Shown here piece by piece: positions 29,301 to 61,154 of a DNA stretch of 64,000 nt. Position numbers and translations under genes: made by a program. A model generated the notes under the pieces. That model had not been told where the DNA came from. It ran no database searches and was given only the letters and a program-made list of their open reading frames with translations. The stretch covers positions 90,805,709 to 90,869,708 of the forward strand of contig NC_051075.1 in the NCBI RefSeq assembly GCF_004664715.2. Direction: 5' to 3'. The DNA is from Peromyscus leucopus (lineage: Eukaryota; Chordata; Mammalia; Rodentia; Cricetidae). Each line of letters opens with the position of its first letter. Positions within the stretch are counted from its first letter, which is position 1.

Positions 29301-29519
29301 GTGGGACTAGAGAGATGGCTCAGCTAACCCAAATGCTTGGCTCAATGGACCCAGGTTCAACCCCTCACACCCACATGTTGGTTCACAACCATCTGTGACT
29401 CCGGTTCTAGGTGATCCACCTTCCTGGCCTCCCTAGACACCTAAGGCCTCCTTAGGCACAGACATACGTGCAGGCAAACATTCACACACATCAAATAAAC
29501 CAACGATTATTTTTTTAAT
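29301..29519 (+). repeat. B2 SINE with 8-bp flanking repeat
   Basis: TCCATGCT at 29293-29300 and 29520-29527 borders a diverged B2 with head 'gactagagagatggctcagc'. Confidence 0.8.
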
Positions 29520-29527
29520 TCCATGCT

Positions 29528-30304
29528 TTGCCCATTGTTCCCTAACATCAAGCAATGCTTTGGAGAACTCTGAGCCTTTCTGCTTTTAACTTTTGGGAAT
29601 GCTCAGTTGTTTTGTTAAACATTTCCCCTGGTTTCCTGCCTCCCAGACTTCCTTGAGTTGCCTTCCTTAGCTGGCAGTCTTCCTTCTTAGCTCCGTGCTG
29701 TCTCCTCATTCTGAGGGCTTGGGCACTGAAAGCCCAGTGGAGGCCCCGAGGACTTGGTTTGGTTTTCCTCTGCTCTCACTGAAGGCAAGGTTTCAGAGCA
29801 GCACAGTGTCATTTCGTCAGTCCTCCTTTAGAGAGCCACGAGGGGAAAGCACAGGCCTGGTCAGATTCAGCATCTCAGAGTCGCTCTCTTCACATGGAGC
29901 GAGCATTCTAAACCCATGTGAAAGTGAAGAGAGATTGAAGAACACTAGCTTGCTGCAGCCTGGAAGCCAGCTCTGGATACAGGGTATAGGGCACAGGGAA
30001 ACAGAGGAAGTGGACTGAGGCTGTGAGGTGAAGGAAGATGGTAAGAATTGACAGGTCCCAGCCTGCATCTCTCCCCCTCCTACTGACAATTCATCCATCT
30101 ACACAACCTGCCTCACCAAAGGCCAAATTAGCCCAGCATTCTAGGTCTTTCCATGTCCAGTCCCTGCATCAGGTTGCAGCCATCCATTTAAGAAGGGAAC
30201 AAGGAGCCTCTTTTCTGTGCTTTTCTTTCTGGAATGACAATGGGCCCTAAGGAAGGTTCTGCCAGAACCTAGCCAACCTTTAGCACCTGCCCACATCTAT
30301 CCTC
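29528..30304. other. Intergenic, nothing recognised
   Basis: About 780 bases with short open frames only; none has a recognisable domain. Confidence 0.5.
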
Positions 30305-30741
30305 TGCACCCCCCCAACATGTAAAAGCAAAGAGCCTTTATTTCAAGCTCCAGAGCTTGGTCCCCCTGTCTGTCCAACACAGTGGTAAGAGCAAAGAGCC
30401 CTGAACTCAGGTGGGGCAGAGTTTTTATCATAGCAGAGGTTGGGGTGACGGGATTTCCAGGGTCCAGGACCCTGATTAGCTGACAATTATCTAGGAGTAT
30501 GTGTAAAACAAAAAATAGGTGTGTGCTGGACTCAAGGACATCTGACCACCTTATCTAATGGTTGGAATGTTTAAAATATCAGGTACTTCATCACCCCTGG
30601 GTAGATCCCTGAGTGGTATCAGCTTAAGGCTTTTCCTTGATCTGGGTGTTGCCTGCCAGTAAGTCTGTCACAGAAGCTGTGTTTAGGCTCCTAAGCTTGT
30701 CATGGCTGCTGTGTGTCAAGCTATTTTGGGGCCCCTTCACA
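30305..30741 (-). mobile_element. 3' LTR of a degraded endogenous retrovirus
   Basis: On the minus strand it begins TGTGAAGGGGCCCC and ends ...GGGTGCA. AATAAA at 30342-30337 is followed by 'ggctctttgcttttacatg'. Directly upstream (30742-30753) is the purine tract GAAGAGGGGAA, as expected of a polypurine tract next to a 3' LTR. Confidence 0.75.
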
Positions 30742-31878
30742 TTCCCCTCTTCACAAGTACCAATGATAGGACTCAATCATGAGTCCTACCTGTCCTAAGA
30801 ACCATTAGCTAGCAGATTTTTCTAGGGCAGTGACAGCTGTATCCATTGCCATTTTTAAGGCCGGGTAGTTCTGATCTTTGAGTACAATCAGATTATGATC
30901 TTACATAATATATCTTTGGTTCTGCACAAAGAAAGTCAAGTGTCTTATCTTATTGCAAAACCATTTTAGTTAATAAATTTACCTATTGACATCTCCGAAC
31001 CTATTTTCCTGGTATGTCAATGGACAGTATAGTTGGTCATCTTGCCTCTATGCCAGGGAGTTTCCTATTGACCCAGGATTTCAGCCTTTTTTGAACAGGG
31101 AACATGGGACAACATATTTTCTTCTGGAACTGCTTCGAGCTGGCATTGGGGCACTGTTGTCAGGGCCCCCAGAAGGCTGAAACGCTGGGCAGAGGCTGGG
31201 CAAAGGGGCATCTGTCAAAAAGAAGCATGTGCCTATCTGACCCTGTAGAGACAGGGAACAATCACATTGACTGGGTCGGTGCTCCTCAGCTTTTAGCAAG
31301 TCCAGAGCTCACAGTTGTCTGGAGTAGTGTAGTCAGCAATTGAAGCTTGGAGGTGTCTGCCAGCCAAGTGGAAATCTGTTGAGACAAACTTAAACTAGGG
31401 ACAGAAGTTAAAATACATTAGCTTATTTGGAACCCTTAGGCCCCTCTTTTTAATAACTGGGAAGAGCAGGAGTCCCAAGATAAGTGTGGAAAATTTAAGC
31501 TGTACCTATCTGGAGTCCTTTTAACCTCTGTGAAGTGGATCTATGTTTTATGACTTTTTTAACCCTCTGAGGCCTACAGGAACTATCTTACAAAATGACA
31601 TAAAAGTTTTAGATACATTAGTATTACCAATCTTACTGGCATCCATATCATAGACAAGCAGTGATGGGTATCTGCAAAACAGCAGAAGTGGACTCATAAC
31701 TTTGAGTCCCAACAAGAACTACAGATATGGGTTAAAAGCATATGCATTTTCCTTCTGTCCAGAGAGCCAGGTATAAATTGAGCAGAAATTTTTGGCCTGA
31801 TGAGAAGCACTTCTAGGTTTATAGATGACAACTAAAATAAATCTAAAATGTTGAGCTTGTGACTGAACACTAAGTAGT

Positions 31879-32271
31879 TGCTGTGGGATGGTCTGTATGT
31901 CAAATGTGTGCTCTGATTGGTCAATAAATAAAACACTGATTGGCCAGTGGCCAGGCAGGAAGTATAGGCAGGACTAATTGAGAGGAGAATTGAGAGAACA
32001 GGAAGGTAAAAGGAGACACTGCCAGCTGCCACCATGACAAGCAGCAGGTGAAGACACCGGCAAGCCACGAGCCACATGGCAAGGTATTGATTTATGGAAA
32101 TGCATTAATTTAAGCTATAAGAACAGTTAGCAAGAAACCTGCCACAGCCATACAGTTTATAAGCAATATAAGTCTCTGTGTTTACTTGTTTGGGTCTGAG
32201 CAGCTGTGGGACTGGCAGGTGACAGAGATTTGTCCTGACTGTGGGCAAGGCAGGAAAACTCTAGTTTTTCA
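31879..32271 (+). mobile_element. Solo LTR with 6-bp target-site duplication
   Basis: A 393-base element starts TGCTGTGGGATGG and ends TTTTCA, so it is TG...CA bounded. AGTAGT lies at 31873-31878 and again at 32272-32277. It resembles a common cricetid LTR ('tggtctgtatgtcaaatg', 'attggtcaataaataaaaca'). Confidence 0.85.
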
Positions 32272-32466
32272 AGTAGTCATTGCTCTACCAGCTTAACAGA
32301 ACTCCATTAAATGTTTAGTTCTGAACTGTTACATCAGTAATGTTACAGAATGGGAGAGAGCAATCTGCAACATTTTTTAACCTAAATCATTTTTTGAGAT
32401 CCTCAAAGTTTAGAAGTTTTATATCCTCAGACCTTTTTTAGACCCATATTTGAATCTTTGAGTTAT

Positions 32467-32865
32467 TTAAATTTATTTATTTATTTATTTATTTATTCAT
32501 TCATTTATTTTTTGGTTTTTCAAGACAGGGTTTCTCTGTAGCTTTGGAGACTGTCTTGGACTAGCTCTATAGACCAGGCTGGTCTCAAACTCACAGAGAT
32601 CCATATGCCTCTGCCTCCCGAGTGCTAGGATTACAGGTGTGCGCCACCACCTCCCAGCTTAAATTTTTATATCTTAGAACATTATCTTGTTTGTTTGTTT
32701 TTTTTTGTTTTTCAAGACAGGGTTTCTCTGTGTAGCTTTGCGCCTTTCCTGGAGCTCACTTGGTAGCCCAGGCTGGCCTCGAACTCACAGAGATCCGCCT
32801 GGCTCTGCCTCCCGAGTGCTGGGATTAAAGGCGTGCGCCACCAACGCCCGGCTAGAACATTATCT
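32467..32865 (-). repeat. (TTTA)n and two B1 SINEs
   Basis: A (TTTA)n tract at about 32467-32510 is the reverse tail of the first B1 (about 32512-32660). A second, near-consensus B1 is at about 32697-32853. Confidence 0.9.
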
Positions 32866-34344
32866 TAAAAATTAGCTAACAAGCTAGCTATATAGATCTG
32901 GTTGTCTGATGCTTGCAAGCTGACAAAGTTATAGCTAGCCAAGCCATCAGTACTATCAGAGATCTGAGAAGGATAAACTGTATCTAAGTGCAGACCAAGC
33001 AACTTTCAATCCTATAAATGACAGGGACCAGTCCGTACCCAGATCTCCATAGCGTTGGAGGCACCAGTCAGAACAGCATCAATCTTCTTCCACCATCAGG
33101 TCCATAAGGCAGAAGGGTTTTTGTTTTTTTTTTTCTGTAAAATAGGGTCAAGGAAGACTGATCTTGATTTGTCCAGGCAAAATGGTCCAATCAACTCCAG
33201 TGTCCTTCTGCTTGTCCACAGTCTGGGCTGGGTCCTGGTGGCAGGTGTTGCATTGCGGCATCTTTCCCTGTGGTCAGTGTTGTCATAATCCAGTCAGAGA
33301 CGTTGTGGTGCCTTGTACATAATCTTCTTTGGAGACCTTGGGTCACTGCTAGGATCTAGAAGTCTGTCTGATATAATAAACTTTTAGATCAACATTTAAA
33401 TGCCATATTCTGCAGATCTCTGAAGTATGAGGGCTTCCAGGTACATCTGAATAGACAAACTTTGTTTATAGTTACTTATCTTATGCTCAACCCTGAAAAT
33501 ATATGCAAGGGACTGAGTAAAGCTTATCCCTGTAATTAATTACATCAGTATTTAGCATGACTACAATTTAAAAACTTGATTATTTATAGTTGACTATTTA
33601 CCTATGTTCTTTAACTGTCTACAATAAGCATCCTTAAAAAAAAATGATTTTAAATTGAAACCCTTTTGGTATCAAGTACGGGTTCAGTAAAGAAACCAAA
33701 ATAAAATATTAATATAAAACATATGTATGATTCAGTTTATACAAATAGCTTAAATTTAACAATTTTAGCAAAGGCGAGGAGACTAGACAACATCTTGAAT
33801 TACAAAGTTTAGCTGCCAGAGCAAGCTTTGAGGGGCAGCTTTATTATTTATCAAACACCTTGTTTTTTAAACATATGTAGCCATCTATTTAAATTCTCTA
33901 GAAGTTTGCTGTTGAATACTTGGTAAAGATATAAGTACTTAAGTGTAAATCTCTTTTTCCCAAACCTTAGTGAAAGATGGCTGCCAGCCATGTGACTGCC
34001 CATGAGGTCACCAGCCAAGATGGAGTAAAGCCACGTGGTTGACATTTAAAGCATGTTTTTCTAAACAATAATTACTTACACACATATGCACAGTTGGGTC
34101 CAAGTTACATACATGTATATGCAGTTAAAGCTAGCTTACACTCATAGTTAAACCCAAGTCACATACATGTATGTTTATATACATACACATAGATAAGCAG
34201 TTTGCAGAATTAGCTATTTTTAAAATGAAAACCAACCAGAATTAGTTCGCATTCCCTCTGCAACTTTCCATAAGACCCCTTCTGACCTTCTATAACCTCT
34301 CATGTACCCTCCGTCTGTCCAGACATTTATTTCAGATAAATTTA

Positions 34345-34353
34345 TCTTTTTGT

Positions 34354-34392
<39 letters not shown>

Positions 34393-34546
34393 TTTGGTTT
34401 TTCGAGACAGGGTTTCTCTGTGTAGCTTTGGTGCCTGTCCTGGAACTCACTCTGTAGTCCAGACTGGCCTTGAACTCACAGAGATCTGCCTGCCTCTGTC
34501 TCATGAGTGCTGGGATTAAAGGCATGCAGCCACCACGGCCTGGGTA
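34345..34546 (-). repeat. (TTTA)n tract and B1 SINE
   Basis: About eleven TTTA/TTAT units form the reversed tail of a near-consensus B1. Confidence 0.9.
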
Positions 34547-34640
34547 AATTTCTCTTTTTTTTTAACATAGAAACTCTTCCAAAGTCTTTCTTGTGATTTC
34601 CCTCAGTAGTTTAGAATATACTGTAAAGCTACAATATTTT

Positions 34641-34809
<169 letters not shown>

Positions 34810-35065
34810 TTAAACAAGAACAGAAATACATGCATATACCATTACAAGAAAAACTAAATTTGCATCAGCACTGTACCATAGACAAGAAACTTGTTGGTTA
34901 GCCTTATAACAAAGCCTCAGTAGCTTAGCAACCATAGGCAGTGACGTTCCATTCTTCTCTTAGAACCAAACCTTGATCAGGTTTTGGCCCCAGGGCAGGT
35001 CTTAGGAGCCCCACGCATCATCATGGGAGATGGAAGAGGACCATGCACAGCATGGAGACAAAACC

Positions 35066-35495
35066 AGGTGGTGGTGACACACGCCTTTAATCCCAGCACT
35101 TGGGAGGCAGAAGCAGGCAGATCTCTGTGAGTTCAAGGCCAGCCTGGGCTACAAAGTGAGTTCCAGGATAGGCTCCAAAGCTACATAGAGAAACGCTGTC
35201 TCGAAAAACCAAAAAAAAAAGATGACTTTGAACTTTTGATTCTCTTACCTCAACCTCCCAAGTGCTTGGGATTATAGACATGAACCACCATGCTTGGCTA
35301 TCTCTATTTTTTTTTTTTTTTGGGTTTTGGTTTTTTTGTTTTGTTTTGGTTTAGTTTTGGTTTTTTGAGACAGGGTTTCTCTGTGTAGCTTTGCGCCTTT
35401 CCTGAGACTTGTTTTGTAGACCAGGCTGGCCTGGAACTCACAGAGATCCGCCTCCTGAGTACTGGGATTAAAGGCGTGTGTCACTGCCAGGCGTA
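35066..35495. repeat. B1 cluster (one plus, two minus)
   Basis: Plus B1 at 35066-35222, an old minus fragment at about 35225-35308, and a minus B1 at 35311-35495 with a T/G-rich tail. Confidence 0.85.
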
Positions 35496-35689
35496 TGCTA
35501 TATTTTTAAAGATAAGTTTCTATTTACTGTGAGTTGAGTTGCTCTCTGTTTCCTGGAACCTGACTTTCCCCAACCCATGGCCTTGATTTGTTTTTGAGAA
35601 TACCCTGACCCTCCCTGACCCCTCCCTAATCAGGTGGTGACTGTTATGAATTAACTGGCCAAGGTATCCCACTCATGCAGGGAACCATG

Positions 35690-35910
35690 CTGGTATGATG
35701 GGCAGATGCACGTGGCAGTGGCCAGCGATCCGCAACCCAGCCGCTGTATCCACGTGGAGAGTTTATTATAATAGAGAGATGAAGAGAAAGATAGGAAGTG
35801 GGGAGAAAGGGCGGAGTCTTTCCTTAAAAAGAAGCTTTTACATCAGAAAGCATCAGAACATAGGGCAGACCCAAGGGGCAGGGGATTTCAAGGGGGCAGG
35901 TCAGAATATT
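35690..35910 (-). mobile_element. Putative LTR 3' end
   Basis: Minus-strand AATAAACTCTCC follows a CT-rich leader, as in rodent LTRs. No boundaries were resolved. Confidence 0.25.
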
Positions 35911-35924
35911 AACAGTGTTTTTTG

Positions 35925-36170
35925 TTTTGTTTTCCAAGTCAGGGTTTCTCTGTGTAGCTTTGCACCTTTCCTGGAACTCGCTTTGTAGACCAAGCTGGCC
36001 TCAAACTCACAGAGATCCGCCTGCCTCTGTCTCCTGAGTGCTGGGATTAAAGGCGTGTGCCACCGCCAGCCTGTTTTGTTTTATTTTGTTTTTCCGGAGG
36101 GAGGACCAAACCCAGGGCCTTGGGCTTGCTAGGCAAGTGTTCTACCACTGAGCTAAATCCCCAACCCTGA
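35925..36170 (-). repeat. B1 SINE and ID SINE
   Basis: B1 at 35925-36072; ID at about 36082-36168 ('gcttgctaggcaagtgttct', reverse). Confidence 0.88.
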
Positions 36171-36905
36171 CCATATGTTTTTTTTTAAAGATTTTTTTAT
36201 TTCCTTATTGCTCCATTGTCTCTTATCTATTATAAAACTACTCAATTTACTCCTTAGGGCCTGAGAGATGGACTTGGGCTGCTCTCTTTAACCTGACTTA
36301 GGAGGCATTCGCTGGCCAGCTGTTGGGTGGACCGCCCCCCCCCCCAAAAAAAAATCAAGCTTGCTTCAAGTTGAAGTGGTGGGTCTTATTCTTGCTTTGG
36401 GATTAACAAGGGTTCTCTCCTTTCACTATGTGGGTCCCAGGACCAAACTCAGATCTTCTGGCCTGGCAGCAAGTTCCTTCACCCACTGAGGCAGCTCAAA
36501 GGCCCTAAGCTAGAGTCTCGTGTTCCCATCTCAGGCTCCCTCTGGCTATGATTGTTGTATTTTCAAAACCGCACAAAGGAGTCACTGTTGTTTTAAAAAT
36601 AAAAGTGGCGCTGGTTACCGTGCGGAAAGGTCATGAGGCACGAGCCACAACAAAACCCAGTATCAGAGCTGGACACTGCACACACATGGTACACAGACAG
36701 ACAGACATTCAGGCAAACATTCACACACATGAAATCAATGAATAAAATTGCCCCCCAAAACATTTCGAACTATGTTCCCAAGATGTTGTTTTGACCAGGC
36801 CCCTCAATGGGCATCTCGTGAACTCTGCATTCCTGAATTTGGATTCCTTTGGCTTACAGTTCATAGTTTGAAATGTTCACACAAACCTGATAGACTGCAC
36901 CTCTT
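36171..36905. other. Intergenic with B3 remnants
   Basis: Reverse B3 fragment about 36370-36500 and a plus B3 tail about 36640-36745. The remainder is unassigned. Confidence 0.45.
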
Positions 36906-37609
36906 TTATTTTTTTTTTTTATTATGGTTTAATTGGCACAGAGTTCACTGAAGAGCATTTACTTTTATACAGATTTGCAATTAGAAAAATACAGTGACAA
37001 AAAATATGGTTATTTTATATCAAATTTAAACCATTTCCAAAGAGAATACAGGTTACTTTTTCCACAGATCAAGGCAGTTTTTGTGTGGGTCTCTATCACA
37101 CACATTTAACCCTCTGCCAGGTTTGGAGCCAACAAGACTTGAATTTAAGCATGGATCTACTTCCCCAAAAGCGGCACTATGCAAACATTAACTTACTTTT
37201 ATTTACAAAAGAGACATTTGTATGTCTGATATGTGATAAACCGCACCCAAGTCTTAGAGCAACTTTGGAAGGCACTGCTGTGCATGCCCCACCCCCCTTG
37301 AAACATGGGATACGTTTCAGATACACGGGATCCAGATGCAAAAGCCTTAACAACCACCTTGGTCTTTCAAAGCATCCCTCATTTCAGTGACAGAAAAGAC
37401 TTAGTAGCCATGGCTAATTTTGCTGGGAAGGGGCTCACAAAGGACAATGGCAATACAGGATGTTGAATTTCAAAAAGCCTTTTAAGGGCTGGGTGTAATG
37501 GCTCCACCTTTAATCAGGTGGATCTCTCTGAGTTCGAGGCCAGCCTGGTCTACAGAGGGAGTTCCAGGACAGCTAGGGCTACTAGGGCTACATCGTGAGA
37601 CCCTGTGTC

Positions 37610-37640
<31 letters not shown>

Positions 37641-39262
37641 AAGAAGCCGGGCGTTGGTGGCGCACGCCTTTAATCCCAGCACTCGGGAGGCAGAGCCAGG
37701 CGGATCTCTGTGAGTTCGAGGCCAGCCTGGGCTACCAAGTGAGCTCCAGGAAAGGCGCAAAGCTACACAGAGAAACCCTGTCTCAAAAAACCAAAAAAAA
37801 AAAAAAAAAAAAAAAAGATATGTTTAAAAAAAAAAGAAAGAAAGAAAAGAAAAAAGAAAAAAGGCCACTTGAAAACTACTATGCAAACTACTTATTTTCC
37901 TTTACATTTCTTTTAGTAATTACAAGTATTACAAGTTCTGCCAAGCATTTACTGTTTAAAAAAAAAACCCAAACCCCACAGTTTTTACTTTTTAAAATTA
38001 TAATTGGTGATATTTTTCCTTGGTGAAGTTCTTTGGAAATTCTGGCTTACTTTCTTTAAAAGCCTTTTGCTGTGAATGAGATCCCCTGGGTCTGAAGAAG
38101 TGGAGTCTATGAAGAACATTTTGAACCACCCTTTTTGGGCATGAAGACACTGAGACGACAGAACACATGATCTGGCAAGACACAGCAAGGACATGGATGG
38201 ATGCCCACCTTCCGGGGAAGGACAGGCTGCTGCGAGACACCTGTCTCAAACGAGCACACACATGTGACTGCTTAAATACAGACATCCATCTCCCTCCAGA
38301 CGGCAAATAAAGATGTGGCTTAATTAAAAAGAGAGTCCCTCAGTCCACACTAATGAGGGAGAAGACAGACAGGGAGACAGCAAAGGCAGCCGCCCAGCCC
38401 GATGGTAAAGTCGGGCGCTCAGCAGTCCTCACAGGAACGGCAGCCCGAAGGTGCCAGACAAAACATAAATCTGAAGAGAAGAGAAGTCTTTTCTTACCAT
38501 GCATTCAGCAGAAGCCCGAGCTATGCTCAGCTGTGGACCGAACCAACAGACCACTAATAAACACCTGGGTCTCCGTCTCCATGACCCTGAAGCCCAGAGC
38601 CAGAAAATCCGACTTCACGAGCTTCCACCTCTTCACCCACCCCTGCCCTACAAACCCCTCCCCCCCCCACCAAACCCACAGTCAACCCAGCATACCCAGT
38701 CTACAGAGATGGCTGTAATTTTAACATAACGTCCAAGGGAAGGCCGACATGAAAGGTGATGCTGAAAGACACCGATCCAATGTGCACAGAATAGTAACAT
38801 TCAAGTGTTGGTGAGTGATGTTCTAGAAGGTCAACTATGGTGTGGATTTTTAAATCTGGATTCTCAAGACCATGGTAGCCTTTCACTGCTCAAAGATCCT
38901 AATGTCTTTGGGGGGACTCTCTAATGAGACTCCAGGTCTCATTAGATGGCACGGGACAGTGCCATCATCAGCATACTAACATAACAGACGCAACCTTTCA
39001 TGGCTGCAAAATCCTGACTACCTGAATGGCCTGCCCCCACGGGCTTAGGCTTTCAAGGCACTTTTGGCTCTGTGAAATAGTTCTGCCAATTCTTGGACGT
39101 ATAAAGCTGCAACAACTTAGAAATGGACGCTGAGGTAACGTCCACCGGAGACAGGAGAAGCAGCTGGCGTTTGGTGCGGTGTGGTTCATCTCGGCTGGCG
39201 GGCTGGAGCTCTGCGGAACAGCTCCTCACAGGCAGGGGCTGCTGCGACGCTCACCTGGTGTC
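36906..39262 (-). other. RAB27A: RAB27A 3' UTR (probable extent)
   Basis: Downstream of the stop lie about 2.3 kb, mostly without repeats apart from two tandem B1s at 37.49-37.82 kb. They reach clustered AATAAA-like signals on the minus strand around 36906-36925. The end is a guess from these signals; transcript data would fix it. Confidence 0.4.
37489..37820 (+). repeat. Two B1 SINEs inside the probable RAB27A 3' UTR
   Basis: Bodies at 37489-37615 and 37647-37800, each with an A-rich tail. In the minus-strand transcript they would be antisense Alu-like modules. Confidence 0.9.
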
Positions 39263-57962
<18,700 letters not shown>

Positions 57963-58015
57963 CTGTAAGACATGAAGAAATAGAGTTAGCAACGTCCACC
58001 AGAAAAACTAGAATT

Positions 58016-58176
58016 AGGGCTGGTGAGATGGCTCCGTGGATGACGTACTTGCCACACAAGGCTGATGACCTGAGTTATCCCTGGAACCCATGCAGAGATA
58101 AGACAGAACCAAATCCACAAGGTTGTCTTCGGACTGGCACATGCATGCCATGGCATGTGTGTGTGCATGCACACAA

Positions 58177-58212
<36 letters not shown>

Positions 58213-58370
58213 ACTTTTAATAATTTATTTATTTTTATTTTATGTGCATTAATGTTTTGCCTGCACGTATGTCTGCATGAAGGTGTCAGATCTTGGAGTT
58301 AAGAGAGTTGTGAACTGACATGTGGGTGCAGGAATTGAACCTGGGTCCTCTGGAAGACAAAGTGACAATA
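58016..58370. repeat. B3 (plus) ending in (CA)n, then B2 (minus)
   Basis: Head 'agggctggtgagatggctcc' at 58016; CA tract about 58172-58210; reverse B2 58215-58370. Confidence 0.85.
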
Positions 58371-58394
58371 TTCTGGTCAATGAATACTTCTATT

Positions 58395-58915
58395 TGTTTG
58401 GAGGTTTGTCTGTCTGTCTATCTGCCTGCCTGCCTGCCTGTTGGGGATTTTTTGTTTGCTTATTTTTGAGGCAAGGTCTCAGGTAGTTCAGGTTATCTTA
58501 GACCTCCTGATCTTCCTGCCTCCACTTCCCAAGGGCTTGGATTACAAACAGGATGCACTACCATGCCTGGCTCTCAGCCAGTGCTTCTATGTCTAGGGGT
58601 CGTGAGGAAGGGTAATTCAGTGTTCACTGTCCCCAAGAACCAAATAACGGTTGGATGAGATGCTGTTGGAATAGTAAATAAATAACAGTTTAGGGCTGTT
58701 GTCTTTTTGTTTTAGCTTTGTTGTATGAGTGTGTGCCTCAGTGTAAGTTTGCACCACATGTGTGCAGTACCCATGGAAGCCAGAAGAGGGCACTGGGCCC
58801 CCTGGAATTGAAGTTACAGAGAGTTGTGAGCCACCATGTTGGTGCTGGGAATCAAACCCAGGTTCTCTACAATAGCAGTCAGTGCTCTTAACTGCTGAGC
58901 TACCTCTCAGCCTAG
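58395..58915 (-). repeat. B1 and B2 SINEs
   Basis: Old reverse B1 about 58450-58575 preceded by (CTGC)n; reverse B2 about 58700-58915. Confidence 0.75.
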
Positions 58916-59040
58916 TTTTAGCTTAACATACAAGCTGTGGAACCACAAAGAAGGGAACTCCAAGTGACATGACAGTAAGACGGGTCACTGTAAACACGGC
59001 AGACCATGTAAAACAAAACCTGTCAACAAAAGAAGGGTCA

Positions 59041-59190
59041 GCTGGGCGTGGCCGCACATGCCTGCAATCCCAGCATTCCAAAAGCAGGGGCAGGAGGATT
59101 GCCCATGAGTCTGGGGGCTAACCTGGTCTATATATACACTGAGCTCTCAGCCAACCAGGGCTCCATGGTGAGACTGTCTCCAAAAATAAG
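59041..59190 (+). repeat. B1 SINE (old)
   Basis: 'gctgggcgtggccgcacatg' head. Confidence 0.8.
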
Positions 59191-59484
59191 AGGAAGAAAA
59201 GAGAAAACATAAACGGGAAATGGGAAGCATGGGAAGGGGAATGAAACTTGGAAGGGGCTCAGGAAGATCTTGAGTTTGGGGCCGACCTGAGTTGAGATTT
59301 TTGTCTCAGTGAAAAAAATTTGCACACAGAGACAGACGGGACGAGGTATGACTGGTGACCCCTGGAGCTCCTTAGTCAGAGCCGCTCTGCTCGGGGCTAA
59401 GGCCTGGCCCCTCCCTCTTCTCACTTGGATTTCAAGCAGTTTCGTTTGTCTCGATCATGTTGGTGTTCGAGCACACCTACAGTT

Positions 59485-59716
59485 CACAGGAGACGGCTCA
59501 GTCCATAAAACACTTACTGTGCAAGCATGAAGACCTGCGTTCAGATTCCCGGACACCCACGGGACAAGCCAGGCGCATGTGCTCAACCCAATTCCAGGGG
59601 TGTGGGGAGAAGCAAATCCGGCCAGCCAGCCTGGCCAACTGGGGAGCTCTGGACTCAGTGTCTCAAAAGACAGAGTACAGAGGTCTGGAAAAAGACACCT
59701 GACACCAACCTCTGAC

Positions 59717-59756
<40 letters not shown>

Positions 59757-59760
59757 GAGC
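59485..59760 (+). repeat. B3-type SINE ending in (CA)n
   Basis: 'ggagacggctcagtccataa' head; CA tract 59721-59752. Confidence 0.75.
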
Positions 59761-60084
59761 AAGAGCGAAACCAGATATGACTAACTCACAGGTCAAATCT
59801 GCCTGATGGCTTCTGTATACTCTGTCACTGTTTCCTATTTCTTGGTCAGACTTCCTAGCTGCCACACTCTCTCAGGAAGTGGGTTCCATAGTGGAGGAGA
59901 AACCATAACCCCACAGCTAACTCTGCCTCCACCTGGGCTTTCTAACAGGAAGTGCTCAAAATTCTTCTTGATTAACTGAAACAACTCACTTTCCCAGCAA
60001 TACCCAACCGCAGTGGCTCTTCTCCTTTGTCATGGCACTGATTAGCTACTGTACCTTCTCAACAGATGCAAATGCACACTGCCC

Positions 60085-60214
60085 GAGAAGAGACACGAGT
60101 CTCTCCACCTTGGACACCTGCGATCCAAGCAGGATCAAAGGGAAGCAGAGGTGAGCAGACTTCTGTGAGTTCAAGCCAGCCTGCTCTAGATACAGTTTCA
60201 GGCCAGCCAGAACT

Positions 60215-60310
<96 letters not shown>
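60085..60310 (+). repeat. B1 fragment and (TC)n(AC)n microsatellite
   Basis: Old B1 about 60100-60215; about 24 TC units followed by about 21 AC units (60218-60309). Confidence 0.88.
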
Positions 60311-60311
<1 letters not shown>

Positions 60312-61150
60312 GCCCTGTGTATTCTCATTTCACATGTCAAATGCTAGCAAACTCTCTTGATGATCAGAACAATAACTTTCCATCCCATTCACACCAACAA
60401 TGTCTGGACACCTCTTCCTGCCCATGAAAGGCCGTGTCCACCCATCCATCCAGACATCAGACGCCCACCCTGCTGCTCCCTTCCCTCACAATCTGGTCTG
60501 CTCTGGGCTCTATCACTAGGTGCTTCCTGGGGGGCTATTAGCATAGATTCATAAAATTAATAACCCTCAGGCAAGGACCTTTATTCATCTTCAAGCTCAC
60601 CACCTCCTCTACCCCTGCCTAACTCAACTTAGTGACTCATCTTACTCTCAAAAATCCAAAGTCCTGAGCCCCTGGAGCTACTGCAGTCAGCTCCCTCGGA
60701 GAGCCTCAGCACCGACCTATGACCTCGTGTGGCAGATATGACTGACACTGTTAGTGAGGGCAGAGCCTCTACAAACATTTGTAGTTCTGTTGGCCAGATG
60801 TGAAGGGTGACACTTCGCCGAGGGGGTGCCTGTCTATGTTAATAGCTTCTCCTTGCAGACATAGGACACAGGATTAATGAGCTCTCCAAAGGAGGACCCC
60901 GTGAGGACAGATGCCTGGCTCCATCCTATACCCAAACAGAAGCTGAGGCTTGAAAGCAGATCCAGATAAGCTCAGGTCATTTGGGAAGGAGGGGGGCTTT
61001 CAAACTGAAGCAAAGGGGCTCTAACTCAACAATAGGAGTAATTAACAAAGACCTTGTAGCTGTCTCATTTGTTCTTTATGTTAATTGGGGAAAGCTGGTC
61101 AGTCATGTACCTATGCTTTATTTTATTTTTTAATTTATAATCAGACTTTT
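60311..61150 (-). other. RAB27A: RAB27A upstream/5' intron, nothing recognised
   Basis: Unique-looking. A non-coding first exon of RAB27A could be here or beyond the window, but no diagnostic sequence is visible. Confidence 0.4.
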
Positions 61151-61154
61151 AAAA

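Larger units (their letters stand above)
30742..34340 (-). mobile_element. Degraded ERV internal region (putative)
   Basis: AT-rich sequence upstream of the 3' LTR and its polypurine tract, with no intact open frame. It is interrupted by a plus-strand solo LTR (31879-32271) and two B1s (about 32512-32865). No 5' LTR was found, so the outer limit is arbitrary; part may be older unrelated DNA. Confidence 0.4.

Noticed and set aside
28756..30304. Possible third KHDC3 remnant between unit B and the ERV
   Set aside because: No similarity to KH-domain exons or the 36-bp repeats could be seen on either strand.
32997..33300. Possible retroviral coding segment in the degraded ERV
   Set aside because: Frames are broken on both strands and no diagnostic motif was recognised, so no gene is called.
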